Virus record (IMG/VR): IMGVR_UViG_3300030430_000824
Span: 1 to 39,894 of that record
DNA from: a virus
DNA length: 39,894 nucleotides
Reading direction: 5' to 3' (one strand)
Shown: one piece after another, positions 22,310 through 30,351 of the stretch
Position numbering within the stretch: position 1 is the first letter of the stretch
How the letters are laid out: each line of letters opens with the position of its first letter
Program-made: the position numbers and the translations under genes
Notes under the pieces: model-generated
Told to the model about the DNA's origin: nothing
Seen by the model: only the letters and a program-made list of their open reading frames with translations
Databases searched by the model: none

Positions 22310-22626
22310 TAGTGTTTACCATTTATTCTGCTTAGAGAACCATCTATTCTAGATACTTGGTTGTCTAAGTCGTTTATCTCTTTCGTTAAAGCATCAAACT
22401 TGCGATCTAGTTTATCGTCTGATTGATTCCATCTGTTGATAAGCTTTATAATCATACCTTCCATGTTTTCTAATGTTTCAGACTGGCCCTTATTTTCTAC
22501 TTTTAAATTTTCTAATTGTTCTTGCTGTTTAGCACTTTTGTTTGACAATGATATAACTAAATATACGAACATAGCACCAACCACTCCTATCATTCCTGCT
22601 TCACCGTATATTGCTAAAAAATCCAT
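22309..22626 (-). CDS. Membrane-anchored coiled-coil protein (105 aa)
   Basis: N-terminal membrane helix at residues 9-27 (EAGMIGVVGAMFVYLVISL), then a heptad-patterned coiled coil to the C-terminus. I start it at the ATG in TAATG with the upstream stop; a TTG eight codons earlier lacks support. The plan resembles inner-membrane spanins or small phage membrane anchors, and the neighbour upstream has the same plan. Confidence 0.5.
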   Translation of the reverse strand: MDFLAIYGEAGMIGVVGAMFVYLVISLSNKSAKQQEQLENLKVENKGQSETLENMEGMIIKLINRWNQSDDKLDRKFDALTKEINDLDNQVSRIDGSLSRINGKH

Positions 22627-22946
22627 TACTTCTTCTTTCTCTTGCCCCAACTTAGTGGGTTGATGTTAAACTCTTTTTCGTAGAAAGCTACTTTCTGTTC
22701 AAGCTCTTCTCTCTTAACCCGTTCTTCCACGATGTGCTTATCAAGTAAGCTCCCAATTTGTTCGTCTGCATAAGTAACTTTATCTTCCAGCTTTCTAATA
22801 CGGCTTTCAATCTGCCAGTAACCATAAACCAACATTCCGATAAGGACTGCAATCTGACCCAACCATTTAAGGTTAATGCTAACAATGGCGTTATCGTCAA
22901 GAATAGTAGTCCTATAACTTCTAGCGGTATCTGGCTTTGCACTCAC
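22626..22946 (-). CDS. Inner-membrane spanin-like protein (106 aa)
   Basis: A short N-terminal part is followed by a membrane helix at about 29-45 (WLGQIAVLIGMLVYGYW), a coiled coil at 46-90, and a basic GKRKKK end. GTG start chosen because it overlaps the lipoprotein stop (GTGA) with GAGG before it. An anchored coiled coil directly after a small lipoprotein is what an inner spanin and outer spanin pair would look like. Only context and topology support this. Confidence 0.45.
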   Translation of the reverse strand: MSAKPDTARSYRTTILDDNAIVSINLKWLGQIAVLIGMLVYGYWQIESRIRKLEDKVTYADEQIGSLLDKHIVEERVKREELEQKVAFYEKEFNINPLSWGKRKKK

Positions 22947-23176
22947 TTTACCTCGACTTTTTCCCAATCATTATGTAAGTAGCACCAATTAGTATGATCA
23001 GACACACGACCATGATACCAATGTGTAATAGAGTCAGCATCAACAATCTCTATAAACACTGTATTTGTAAATTTTTCCTCCTCTCCTATTGGCACGTTTG
23101 CCACTATCCACCCCTGACTTGTGCAACTGTGGATTGCTAACATAACTAACAGGAATGTTATAACTCGTATGTACAA
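22943..23176 (-). CDS. Small lipoprotein, outer-spanin candidate (77 aa)
   Basis: The N-terminus LYIRVITFLLVMLAIHSC is a short signal with a cysteine at the end of the hydrophobic stretch. His two before Cys is unusual in a lipobox, so processing is uncertain. The start is probably TTG at 23176 behind GGAG; a TTG two codons earlier is too close to it. The gene begins inside the preceding gene in a different frame. The rest has HWYHGRVSDH and one further Cys. Confidence 0.4.
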   Translation of the reverse strand: MYIRVITFLLVMLAIHSCTSQGWIVANVPIGEEEKFTNTVFIEIVDADSITHWYHGRVSDHTNWCYLHNDWEKVEVK

Positions 23177-23219
23177 CTTCAAAGTCTCCGTTCTTTAATG
23201 TTTTAATTGTTTTGTTCAT
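23040..23219 (-). CDS. Small late protein overlapped by the lipoprotein gene (59 aa)
   Basis: The ATG overlaps the stop of the gene before (ATGA). The peptide is basic, without membrane segment (KTIKTLKNGDFEVV, GKRANRRGGKIYKY). More than two thirds of it is also read in another frame by the lipoprotein gene. Not recognised; it could be a real gene or only a translated lead-in that lets ribosomes reach the TTG start. Confidence 0.35.
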   Translation of the reverse strand: MNKTIKTLKNGDFEVVHTSYNIPVSYVSNPQLHKSGVDSGKRANRRGGKIYKYSVYRDC

Positions 23220-23509
23220 AGCACCATCCACCAAGCTATACCAGTTTCTACAATTATATCAGCCATAGTGTTATATGCCCACGCTTTTTTGGTTCCGTAT
23301 GTTTCCTCATCGCCTTCAATTACCCATTCAAATACCTCCCACAGAACGCCTATGATAAACACACCCATTACACACCAAAAATCTGACCAACTCAACCATT
23401 GGAATATTTTACATAAAAAAGCACCAGCCGCTAAATGATATGCAGTCCAGCCATCTAGTTGTCCAGTTTTATATTGCCATGATACCAGTGTCGCTAAAGG
23501 ATTTTTCAT
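23216..23509 (-). CDS. Three-helix membrane protein, holin candidate (97 aa)
   Basis: Hydrophobic segments lie at about 22-38, 43-60 and 81-97. Charged residues sit within or at them: His25, the WEVFEW pair Glu58/Glu61, and Asp84/Glu88. That pattern recalls small VanZ- or YjdF-type membrane families more than a plain holin, but size, topology and the location beside spanin-like genes allow a holin role. ATGA overlaps at both ends show it is one unit with its neighbours. Confidence 0.5.
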   Translation of the reverse strand: MKNPLATLVSWQYKTGQLDGWTAYHLAAGAFLCKIFQWLSWSDFWCVMGVFIIGVLWEVFEWVIEGDEETYGTKKAWAYNTMADIIVETGIAWWMVL

Positions 23510-23796
23510 TTATTCTGTATCACGTTATTTACAAGCTCATGCTTGCCTATTATCATTCTTCCTGCTCCACCACCATGTTCATCATCGCATTTATCAACAT
23601 AAGCTTCTTCTATTGTATCCCAACTGTTGCTTCTCTTTATGACTTCTCCATTGTAAACTAAAAAATAACTATACCTAGAAGGATAAGTAAGGGTCTCTGT
23701 TGTACCGTCTGGATATTTCTTTGTACGAGTCGCACCGGGAGTTGTATTTCTATACAACTTTAGGTCGTGACCCTTAGAACTTTTCCTTATCAGCAT
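23506..23796 (-). CDS. Hypothetical late protein (96 aa)
   Basis: Not recognised; beta-rich N-terminal half (Tyr/Thr/Arg-rich, TKKYPDGTTETLTYPSRYSY) and a helical middle with DDEHGGGAGR. No membrane segment. Starts one base before the stop end of the preceding gene and overlaps the next by ATGA. Confidence 0.5.
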   Translation of the reverse strand: MLIRKSSKGHDLKLYRNTTPGATRTKKYPDGTTETLTYPSRYSYFLVYNGEVIKRSNSWDTIEEAYVDKCDDEHGGGAGRMIIGKHELVNNVIQNK

Positions 23797-24027
23797 TTAC
23801 TTGTCCTCTGATTCCTCTTCTTTAGATAAAGACTCTTTAAGCATATTGACAAATGCATTGTACCCAACTGCTAATTGTTCAGCTACAAATTGATTTGTTC
23901 TTTGCTTGTTCTGTATATCATTAAGATGATTTACCATTACTTTTTGCTCATCAGTCATATCCTCAATGATATATTCTTTATCATCTAAGGTCAAGACTGG
24001 CTTCTGTTCTTTTTGTTTTTTAGCCAT
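23797..24027 (-). CDS. Small late protein near the fibre (76 aa)
   Basis: KPVLTLDDKEYIIEDMTDEQK at the start resembles a pattern I recall in small proteins beside tail fibres in marine phages ('P.l.ldg.eY...dlsde.k'), followed by a long helix. Function unknown; a fibre-assembly helper is conceivable. GGAGTC precedes the ATG. Confidence 0.55.
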   Translation of the reverse strand: MAKKQKEQKPVLTLDDKEYIIEDMTDEQKVMVNHLNDIQNKQRTNQFVAEQLAVGYNAFVNMLKESLSKEEESEDK

Positions 24028-24048
24028 TTTTGACTCCTTGTTTGTTAA

Positions 24049-24291
24049 TTAATCTTTTTTCTTACTATCTTCGTAAGCTTTCTTTACTTCATCTGTCCAC
24101 AAAGCATTAGCTAAAGCTTGTACCTCTGCTGACTCTTTAGATACATCCATATCTGGGGTTAATACTTTTCTATGATACTTGTAAGAGATTTCTGCCCCAT
24201 CTTCCATAATAGAAGTTTTTGTGCGAATACTTATGTGTTTATAATCTGTTCTAATATCATAATCATCTTTTTCTACTTTTGTTAAAGCCAT
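24049..24291 (-). CDS. Small late protein after the fibre (80 aa)
   Basis: Not recognised by name. Beta-like N-terminal half (YDIRTDYKHISIRTKTSIME) and helical end (SAEVQALANALWTDEVKKAY). Its place directly after the fibre gene is typical for small fibre accessory proteins. AAAAAGGAAAAATAAC precedes the ATG. Confidence 0.55.
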   Translation of the reverse strand: MALTKVEKDDYDIRTDYKHISIRTKTSIMEDGAEISYKYHRKVLTPDMDVSKESAEVQALANALWTDEVKKAYEDSKKKD

Positions 24292-24326
24292 GTTATTTTT
24301 CCTTTTTAATTATCCAATTAAATATT

Positions 24327-27311
24327 TTAACTAATATATGTTCCACTCATTACAAAACCACCATTAACACTTAACTCATCTCGTGAGACTTGAGATGTAT
24401 TTCCAGATTCTCCTGTAGTAACTGGATCAACATCTACTTTTCTTAATTCTATAACTTGTGTTGCGGCATTTAAAAAACCAACAAGAAATTTTCCATCTGG
24501 TAAATTAAGACCTCCAGCACTTGAAACATTAAAAGATGCTCTAAAACCTCTATCCGTAGTAGAACTTCCTGCACAAACAAAAGGCAAGTTTTTTATTGCC
24601 ATGTCGCTGTTAGTTGCAGTTCCATTTCCACCAGCACCGCAATTAATACTAAGATGGACAAATCTACCAATTTTTACATAAGTACCAGCTTGTTCTCCGT
24701 TCATAGTCATTTCTTGACCAGTTGCACTTAGATTACAAAGAACTGGAGTCCATGTTCCTTCTTCATAATTATCAAGAGTGTTTACATCGGAACTATGTCC
24801 TGTAGCCGCATTATCTGGAAAATTTATTCCTTCTGAAACAACTGCTCCAGCACAATGAACTGTAGCACCACTATCTCGTGCCATATAAACATCGGTTATA
24901 TCTGCATTACCTAAAACTACTGAATTATCTGCGACTCCTTCTGCTTCTTTTCCTATTGCAATTTGATTTACAGCATTAGTTGCACTTACTTCTGCACCAT
25001 GCCCAATAACAACATTATCAGAACCAGTTCGGATTAAATCTCCACTTCTCCAACCAACACAAGTATTTCTAATTGCTGTATTGCTACCACCTGAATTAGA
25101 TTTCATTGATTCTATACCGATAGCTGTATTATAAGTACCATCATCTAAATGTTTTCCAGCTTCATGTCCTATTAATGTTGAATTACCTGCTGTACCATCT
25201 GCCTCTAAACCAGCTTGATATCCAATAATTGTTGAATTATCTCCATTGAAAGCTTTTCCTGATTCATAACCTATTACGACATTTTTAGCACCAGAAGTCA
25301 ATGCGTTCAAACTTTTAAATCCAATAGCAACTGTACCATCATTATTAGAACCAACTGCACCTAAAGCAGCATCTTTACCTATAAATACATTTGATTCTCC
25401 TTTTTGGTAGTATCCTGCCTGACAACCTATAAAAATATTATTTCCATGGTCTGTTACACTATATCCAGATTGCTCACCAATTGCGACCGATTGACCAGCA
25501 GTAGTTATATTAGTTAACGCTCTTGCTCCGATTGCGGTATTATTGTCTCCTGTTGTGGTACTTGCTCCAGCTTTATGCCCTATATAAGTATTATCTATAC
25601 CAGTATCTTGAATACTACTACCAGCTAAATATCCGAAAAGTGTGTTCCCACTTGTGCTATCTGTTCCTGTTGTACCACCAGCATCATTATTAGAAAGTGA
25701 AATTCTGGAGTTGGTGTTAATTTTAAACCTAACGCTTGAAGCAACTTCAAATTGAACATCGGAATTATCTAAAATTTGCATTCTTGAAGCAGTACTATCG
25801 TCTCCAATTATCACTCCCGAACTTCCACCAGCTATGTATAGATAATTATTTGAGTGTAAATTTATACTTGGGCCACTTATTGTATCATTTGTACCACTAA
25901 ATATTAATCTTTCTTGAAGTTTTAAGTCTCCAGATGCATCTATTCTAAGGCGTTCAGTACCATTATTGGTGTAAAAAGCTAATGTATTTGTGGTAGGTCT
26001 ACTTATTGCGACATCTGCACCCGTACTAACTGAATTTTGAAAAAACTGTAATGATTCAACTTTTGCTATATCTTGTATTTCAACATTATTAAAAAATTGA
26101 ACATCTCCATCGGCTCTTTTTATATTAATAACATCAACATGAGTTCCAGAAACTTCTTTTGTAATTCTTAAATCTCCATCTGTAGACCTTTCAAAGAAAG
26201 AAAATCCATGAGTATCATTTGCACCAATTTTAAAAGCCGCTACTGAATCAGAATTACCAACCACATGAAGCTTTGCATCTATTGTTGTAGAGCTTGTTCC
26301 AATACCAATATTACCAGCATTATCAAGGGTCATCACCTTGCTTGCAGTTCCATTTACCCCAAAACTTAAACCTAATCCTGTTTCAGCTAATAAAAATGGA
26401 GAATAATCTGTACCACTACCACTTATAGATGAAAACATACCTAAAAAGAATTTATTGTTTCCACCTTGTGCAAACCTTAATGTTCCTCCTGTGCTATTAG
26501 AAGAATTAAATCTTGCCATATTATTGGAAGATGTAGACAAATCTAAAGTATATGAAGGGGTAGTTCCAATACCAACATTACCATCTGAACCTTGCACAAA
26601 AAAAGCATGTGTATTTGTATCTGACTCAACTCTAAAGTCTACATCATTCCCAGCATCATTTATTGTAGTATTTCCACTTAAAAATATAGTGCCTGTTCCG
26701 TTTGTTGTTTGGAGTCCAAGATTTGCAGAAAAAATATCTCCACCGGTGACAGTTAAGTCTCCAGTAATAGTTGCGTTTTGGCTTGAGTCTATAGTCATCG
26801 CAGTAACTTCATTAGCTGTAAGGAATTTTATATTACCAGCACTTGTACCTTCAACTGTACCAAAAATCATAGTTTTGTTAGTTTCTTCATATCTAATCAT
26901 ACCAGCTATAGCATCTGAAGGACTACCAAAACCAATTGTTCCCATTTTATCATCTGGGGTTAATATTGATATACCAGCATTGTCGTTGTTTTCTATTACC
27001 AAATCATCAGATACGGCTGGTACTGTAATACTTCCAGCACTAGCTCTCTTAACCTTAAGACTTCCTTCTATTATCTCATCAAAAGCTAAACTACCCCCAC
27101 CTTGTACGGTTAAATCACCTGTAATCGTAACATCACCTGAAATAGTATTGCTACCACCAAGAGATACATTAAGTCTGTTATTAGAAGTATCAAGTACGGC
27201 GTTTAACGCTTCTTGAGATGTGTGAGAATTTGCGGCTACGGAGTTGCCTGAAGAATCTAGAAGTACCTTGTTTAGTACTTCTTTTGTAGTAAATTTATTT
27301 ATGTCTGACAT
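24327..27311 (-). CDS. Long tail fibre with YadA-like head repeats (994 aa)
   Basis: Residues 1-50 form an anchor-like N-terminus; next come beta repeats with GNVGIGT and GNIGIGT. Residues about 545-805 are a run of YadA/haemagglutinin-type head repeats (NTAIG, NIFIG, NVFIG, NVVIG, STIIG, STLIG and more), then a C-terminal domain at about 849-994 beginning EGTWTPVL with GTYVKIGRFVHL, as in receptor-binding ends of phage fibres. These repeats trimerise in bacterial adhesins. I see no S74 self-cleaving chaperone at the end. It probably determines host binding. Confidence 0.8.
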   Translation of the reverse strand: MSDINKFTTKEVLNKVLLDSSGNSVAANSHTSQEALNAVLDTSNNRLNVSLGGSNTISGDVTITGDLTVQGGGSLAFDEIIEGSLKVKRASAGSITVPAVSDDLVIENNDNAGISILTPDDKMGTIGFGSPSDAIAGMIRYEETNKTMIFGTVEGTSAGNIKFLTANEVTAMTIDSSQNATITGDLTVTGGDIFSANLGLQTTNGTGTIFLSGNTTINDAGNDVDFRVESDTNTHAFFVQGSDGNVGIGTTPSYTLDLSTSSNNMARFNSSNSTGGTLRFAQGGNNKFFLGMFSSISGSGTDYSPFLLAETGLGLSFGVNGTASKVMTLDNAGNIGIGTSSTTIDAKLHVVGNSDSVAAFKIGANDTHGFSFFERSTDGDLRITKEVSGTHVDVINIKRADGDVQFFNNVEIQDIAKVESLQFFQNSVSTGADVAISRPTTNTLAFYTNNGTERLRIDASGDLKLQERLIFSGTNDTISGPSINLHSNNYLYIAGGSSGVIIGDDSTASRMQILDNSDVQFEVASSVRFKINTNSRISLSNNDAGGTTGTDSTSGNTLFGYLAGSSIQDTGIDNTYIGHKAGASTTTGDNNTAIGARALTNITTAGQSVAIGEQSGYSVTDHGNNIFIGCQAGYYQKGESNVFIGKDAALGAVGSNNDGTVAIGFKSLNALTSGAKNVVIGYESGKAFNGDNSTIIGYQAGLEADGTAGNSTLIGHEAGKHLDDGTYNTAIGIESMKSNSGGSNTAIRNTCVGWRSGDLIRTGSDNVVIGHGAEVSATNAVNQIAIGKEAEGVADNSVVLGNADITDVYMARDSGATVHCAGAVVSEGINFPDNAATGHSSDVNTLDNYEEGTWTPVLCNLSATGQEMTMNGEQAGTYVKIGRFVHLSINCGAGGNGTATNSDMAIKNLPFVCAGSSTTDRGFRASFNVSSAGGLNLPDGKFLVGFLNAATQVIELRKVDVDPVTTGESGNTSQVSRDELSVNGGFVMSGTYIS

Positions 27312-27362
27312 AATCTATCCTATATTTCCACCACCACCGCTTTAAAGCATTCATATAGTTAA

Positions 27363-27393
27363 ATTATATGTCGTGAAACTTAGCCTAGATCAA
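27363..27393 (-). promoter_or_regulatory. Candidate late promoter before the fibre gene
   Basis: On the minus strand TTGATC (27393-27388) and a perfect TATAAT (27368-27363) are 19 bases apart, the same gap as between TTGGAA and the -10 box in early promoters. It lies in a 104-base gap, the longest inside the late operon apart from the ends. A dyad CATATA/TATATG and the palindrome GCTTTAAAGC (27339-27348) follow. Confidence 0.4.
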
Positions 27394-27415
27394 GACAAAT
27401 AATCAATCAGTAATC

Positions 27416-27844
27416 TTATGTAAAACTAGCTGGAACGACTGCTCTGGTTCCTCCAGTTTTACTTCTTTTCTTTGTGCCATATTTCTTAATGGCCATATCA
27501 AATTTTCTTTCATGTCTCATCATCAGGTTCATTGCCATCTGTGCTCTGTTACCATCCGATGTTTTTCCTGCACGATCCATGTATAAACATTTCTTTACAT
27601 AATCCACAATCGCAGAATGATATAAATTATCAACATCTGGAGTATCCGTGATTGCTGTAACCTTATTAGGATTTCCATAATAATGTATAAGTAGTCCGTT
27701 TGTAACCGAGTGGTCAAACGCTTGAAAAGCTTTCCTATCTGTTCTTGATTCACCTGTTGAAGAAAATGTTGTAATTAATCCTAAATGATCTCCTCTGATA
27801 AAGTACAATACCTTATCTTCTGGATGTTTTATATTGCTAGCCAT
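27416..27844 (-). CDS. Late structural/neck-type protein (142 aa)
   Basis: DNLYHSAIVDYVKKCLYMDRAG and MRHERKFDMAIKKYGTKKRSKTGG resemble a structural protein family I remember next to connectors in marine podovirus genomes ('lY.sai.DYVk..LYeD.ag...a...m..HE.kf...v.kyg'). Function unproven. It shares one base with the preceding connector-like gene. Confidence 0.6.
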   Translation of the reverse strand: MASNIKHPEDKVLYFIRGDHLGLITTFSSTGESRTDRKAFQAFDHSVTNGLLIHYYGNPNKVTAITDTPDVDNLYHSAIVDYVKKCLYMDRAGKTSDGNRAQMAMNLMMRHERKFDMAIKKYGTKKRSKTGGTRAVVPASFT

Positions 27845-28194
27845 TATGAAGGCTCCTCTATTGCAGACTCTGAAGTAATATCAAACATAAGTGGCTCACC
27901 ATCCAGTACCCTTGGAATCCTTATGTAATCACCGTCATTATCCATTATATCTACTCTATATACCTTGTTTATCCCCATTGCGTTACTAGAAGAATCTACA
28001 GCACTATCTGATAAATCATAAAACGTTTGATTTGCTACTATGTTAACTTTTGCAGACATTGACTTTTGAGAGTATTGTCCAAGCTCATTAATAGCATCAT
28101 TAATTAAAGATATGATATATGTTTCTGGTGCATCAGGAAAAACCTGTCGTACCCTACTGATAATCTGTTTTACTGTTAGAGAATGTATTGCCAT
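27844..28194 (-). CDS. Head-tail connector-like protein (116 aa)
   Basis: The N-terminal half is helical with TYIISLINDAINELGQYS and then strands (TFYDLSD, INKVYRVDIMD), the layout of short head-to-tail adaptor proteins (role like P22 gp4 or HK97 gp6 family). This is by composition and gene order, not a clear motif. It overlaps both neighbours by one base. Confidence 0.5.
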   Translation of the reverse strand: MAIHSLTVKQIISRVRQVFPDAPETYIISLINDAINELGQYSQKSMSAKVNIVANQTFYDLSDSAVDSSSNAMGINKVYRVDIMDNDGDYIRIPRVLDGEPLMFDITSESAIEEPS

Positions 28195-29435
28195 TACCTC
28201 AACGCCTGTATCCCTTTATCATAATCTGCTTGTAATTTAATTTGCTGTTGACTATACATGGTATAATTACGTTGATTATTTTCAAGATTTTGGGAATATT
28301 CTTGAACCTCAGAATTTACCAATGCACTGTACTTATTTAACTCTGCTAAGAACTTAGAAACTAAATCGTCATTATTTTGTATGGCCGCCTGCAAGGTCTG
28401 AGCTTTGTTTTGCAAATCCAACGCTTGGTCTTGAGACTTGTTAAACTTGTCTACATCCGTTGCTTGAGATGCTTCTTGTTGTGCATCAGCCGCATCAAGT
28501 TGAGCCTGTCTCAAAGCTACCTGTAAATCAGTATTATGCTTTGCAAGCTCTGCCTGCACACTAGCCTGATACCTAACGTTATCTTTGTTAAATTCATTTA
28601 ATTCATTTTGTATATCTGTTCTATGTGCATCAAGCAACTGATTTTGTTTTTGCAATTCTACAGATGCTAACTCAGTATCTTCATCAGTCCCTAATAGGGT
28701 ATCAAAATTATTACCACTTCCAAAGTTAACGGTGGTACTAGGCTTTGTATATGTTGGCACATTACCACTCGTATCTGCAACGGAAACCGTAGAAACAGTA
28801 ATGGCACTCACTGTACTAGAACTAGCATCTGCGTTGCTAGCATTTGAATAAGACAGCGTAGCCAGACTAGGAGCATTTGGTGCTGATGCAGATATACTTA
28901 AATCTGCTTTTATTAAGCTATTTATTTTATTTGTCAGAGACTTTATTGCACCGTAAAGAGGAACTAAATACTCATACTCATCTGGAAAATTACTTATAGA
29001 TGAAGCATCAAAAGCAACTGTAGGATTGTTAACCTCTAGGTACTTACAAGTCCCTGATGCTGGTAATGCATTTAACTTTCCATTATAAATATAATACACG
29101 GGGTCTGTAGCTGTAGCCGCTATCATATCATCACTATCAGAAGCTTTACCTCTTAATACAGCAGGTATCTCACGACATGGCTGATCTATTGTCCCGTCAT
29201 TTCTTGTAACGGATAAAACAGAAGAAGAATCCAATGTTTCTGCTTCGCTACCTACTGCCGTACTTGTAAAAGTATCTTCTGTTGCACATAACAACTTTAA
29301 CCGTGGTGGCATAGAGTTGATAACCTCAGCCGCACCATCTGTTAAGAACTGAGTTAGCTCTGCTTGAGTTGGTGCACTGCTACCATCTATATCTAAACTT
29401 GTTAACGCTTCTACCTGTGCTTCAAATGTTGCCAT
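28194..29435 (-). CDS. Late structural protein with coiled-coil tail (413 aa)
   Basis: Residues 1-170 contain AELTQFLTDGAAEVINSMPP and DPVYYIYNGKLNALP, resembling neck/adaptor-type proteins of marine phages. Residues 170-230 are Ser/Ala/Thr-rich linker, and 255-413 a long Gln/Asn/Asp coiled coil. It could be a connector-associated or stem protein. The stop shares one base with the next gene, so it belongs to the neck-protein group. Confidence 0.55.
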   Translation of the reverse strand: MATFEAQVEALTSLDIDGSSAPTQAELTQFLTDGAAEVINSMPPRLKLLCATEDTFTSTAVGSEAETLDSSSVLSVTRNDGTIDQPCREIPAVLRGKASDSDDMIAATATDPVYYIYNGKLNALPASGTCKYLEVNNPTVAFDASSISNFPDEYEYLVPLYGAIKSLTNKINSLIKADLSISASAPNAPSLATLSYSNASNADASSSTVSAITVSTVSVADTSGNVPTYTKPSTTVNFGSGNNFDTLLGTDEDTELASVELQKQNQLLDAHRTDIQNELNEFNKDNVRYQASVQAELAKHNTDLQVALRQAQLDAADAQQEASQATDVDKFNKSQDQALDLQNKAQTLQAAIQNNDDLVSKFLAELNKYSALVNSEVQEYSQNLENNQRNYTMYSQQQIKLQADYDKGIQALR

Positions 29436-29438
29436 ATA

Positions 29439-29753
29439 TTATTTCTTCTTTCTTCTAGTCGTTGTTTTCTTTTTAGCTGTTTTTTTCTTACCACCACGTA
29501 TTAAATCTGCATCTGCTTTTCTAGCCCCACCTTTACCCGTAGCAAAACTTCTTACCCTGCCAGCGGCCCATTGATGAGCACTGACCCCGGGTCTAGAACC
29601 ACTGGAGTAGTACGCACCCAAACCTCTTGAATACACCTTAGACAAAGTTCCTTTTGATATTCCAGAGCTTTTGGAATACTTAGCAATAACTGCGGCTTTA
29701 CTTCCTCCGCTTTTTTTTCTTGCTGGTTTTCTTTTTGCTGGTTTTCTTGCCAC
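29439..29753 (-). CDS. Lys/Arg-rich protein with DUF5824-like core (104 aa)
   Basis: Basic ends flank a core GTLSKVYSRGLGAYYSSGSRPG plus QWAAGRVRSFATG that matches my memory of DUF5824 ('L.kVYnRGLaA...G.RPGaT..QWg.aRV.SF'), a family of unknown role; unverified. GTG start with perfect AAAGGAG five bases before it. Its first 56 bases lie within the previous gene in another frame, and both frames there encode Lys/Arg-rich peptide. Nucleic-acid binding is likely from charge. Confidence 0.65.
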   Translation of the reverse strand: MARKPAKRKPARKKSGGSKAAVIAKYSKSSGISKGTLSKVYSRGLGAYYSSGSRPGVSAHQWAAGRVRSFATGKGGARKADADLIRGGKKKTAKKKTTTRRKKK

Positions 29754-29931
29754 TCTTACTCCTTTGTTTCGATATCATATCCATCATTGCAGGTGTCAAT
29801 GCACCTTCTCTGTACATCTTACGTGTTCTTAATATCTCATCCTGTGTTTTCTTTTGGTTCTTAGAGCCTTTAACATATTTTTTGGGTACGCCTCGTTTTG
29901 TCTTTGGTACTTTTTTAAACTTCCTAGCCAT
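29698..29931 (-). CDS. Lys/Arg-rich small protein (77 aa)
   Basis: KKVPKTKRGVPKKYVKGSKNQK and then EGALTPAMMDMISKQR resemble a small protein I recall in marine viruses ('kVPkTkgGvPkkYvsGak...y..GkltpaMmd.IskmR'), of unknown role. The last 20 residues are nearly all Lys, Arg and Ser. Starts one base after the preceding stop. Confidence 0.6.
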   Translation of the reverse strand: MARKFKKVPKTKRGVPKKYVKGSKNQKKTQDEILRTRKMYREGALTPAMMDMISKQRSKSGKKTSKKKTSKKKKRRK

Positions 29932-29932
29932 A

Positions 29933-30229
29933 CTACTTTTTCTTTTTATTTGTCCTTCTAATCGCTTCTTTACCCTTTTTAAAAATCTGTACCTGTGTTC
30001 GCTTTCCCGCTACCTTTGACCTCTGCTCTCCAACTGTTAGTATCTGTATCTTACGAGCAAAAGGCTTTCTAATTCTTTTTACCTTTGCAACCGTTGCTCT
30101 GGCATCAGCAGGCGTTGCATATTTAATTCTTACTGTATCTTTTGGGTTTTCATCTGTGTATAACCTACGTCCACTTCCCTTTGGCTTTTTACCCGTGCCA
30201 ACTTTCGGGTCTTTTTTCTTTCTAGCCAC
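29933..30229 (-). CDS. Lys/Arg-rich protein, DUF5872-like (98 aa)
   Basis: KDPKVGTGKKPKGSGRRLYT and KDTVRIKYATPADARATVAK match my memory of a conserved viral family of unknown function (possibly DUF5872, unverified) also seen in large algal viruses. GTG start sharing one base with the upstream TAG. The whole protein is strongly basic. Confidence 0.65.
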   Translation of the reverse strand: MARKKKDPKVGTGKKPKGSGRRLYTDENPKDTVRIKYATPADARATVAKVKRIRKPFARKIQILTVGEQRSKVAGKRTQVQIFKKGKEAIRRTNKKKK

Positions 30230-30351
30230 TACTTCTTAATCTTCTTAACTTTACCGTTTTTTGTTCTAGCAAACTTATGGGTTTTTGTCTCTCTTATCAA
30301 GGTTCCATAATGTCTCTTGCCACCCCACATCCAACTAACAGTCTTGGCCAT
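30229..30351 (-). CDS. Basic micro-protein (40 aa)
   Basis: Forty codons, ATG overlapping the stop of the poly-lysine gene as TAATG. Trp-rich start (SWMWGGKRHYGTLIR) and basic end (KNGKVKKIKK). Not recognised. The continuous start/stop coupling on both sides supports it as a gene. Confidence 0.5.
   Translation of the reverse strand: MAKTVSWMWGGKRHYGTLIRETKTHKFARTKNGKVKKIKK

Noticed and set aside
24900-25700. Repeated DNA pattern in the fibre gene considered as a CRISPR-like array
   Set aside because: The periodicity comes from YadA-type protein repeats; the DNA units are degenerate and in frame.
26455-27216. Long plus-strand open frame (253 codons) opposite the fibre gene
   Set aside because: It mirrors the beta-repeat coding of the fibre, has no ribosome site or promoter, and its composition is the antisense of Gly/Ser/Thr repeats.
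29439-29931. Programmed frameshift joining the two lysine-rich genes
   Set aside because: The second frame has its own perfectly spaced AAAGGAG and GTG, so separate translation is the simpler reading.
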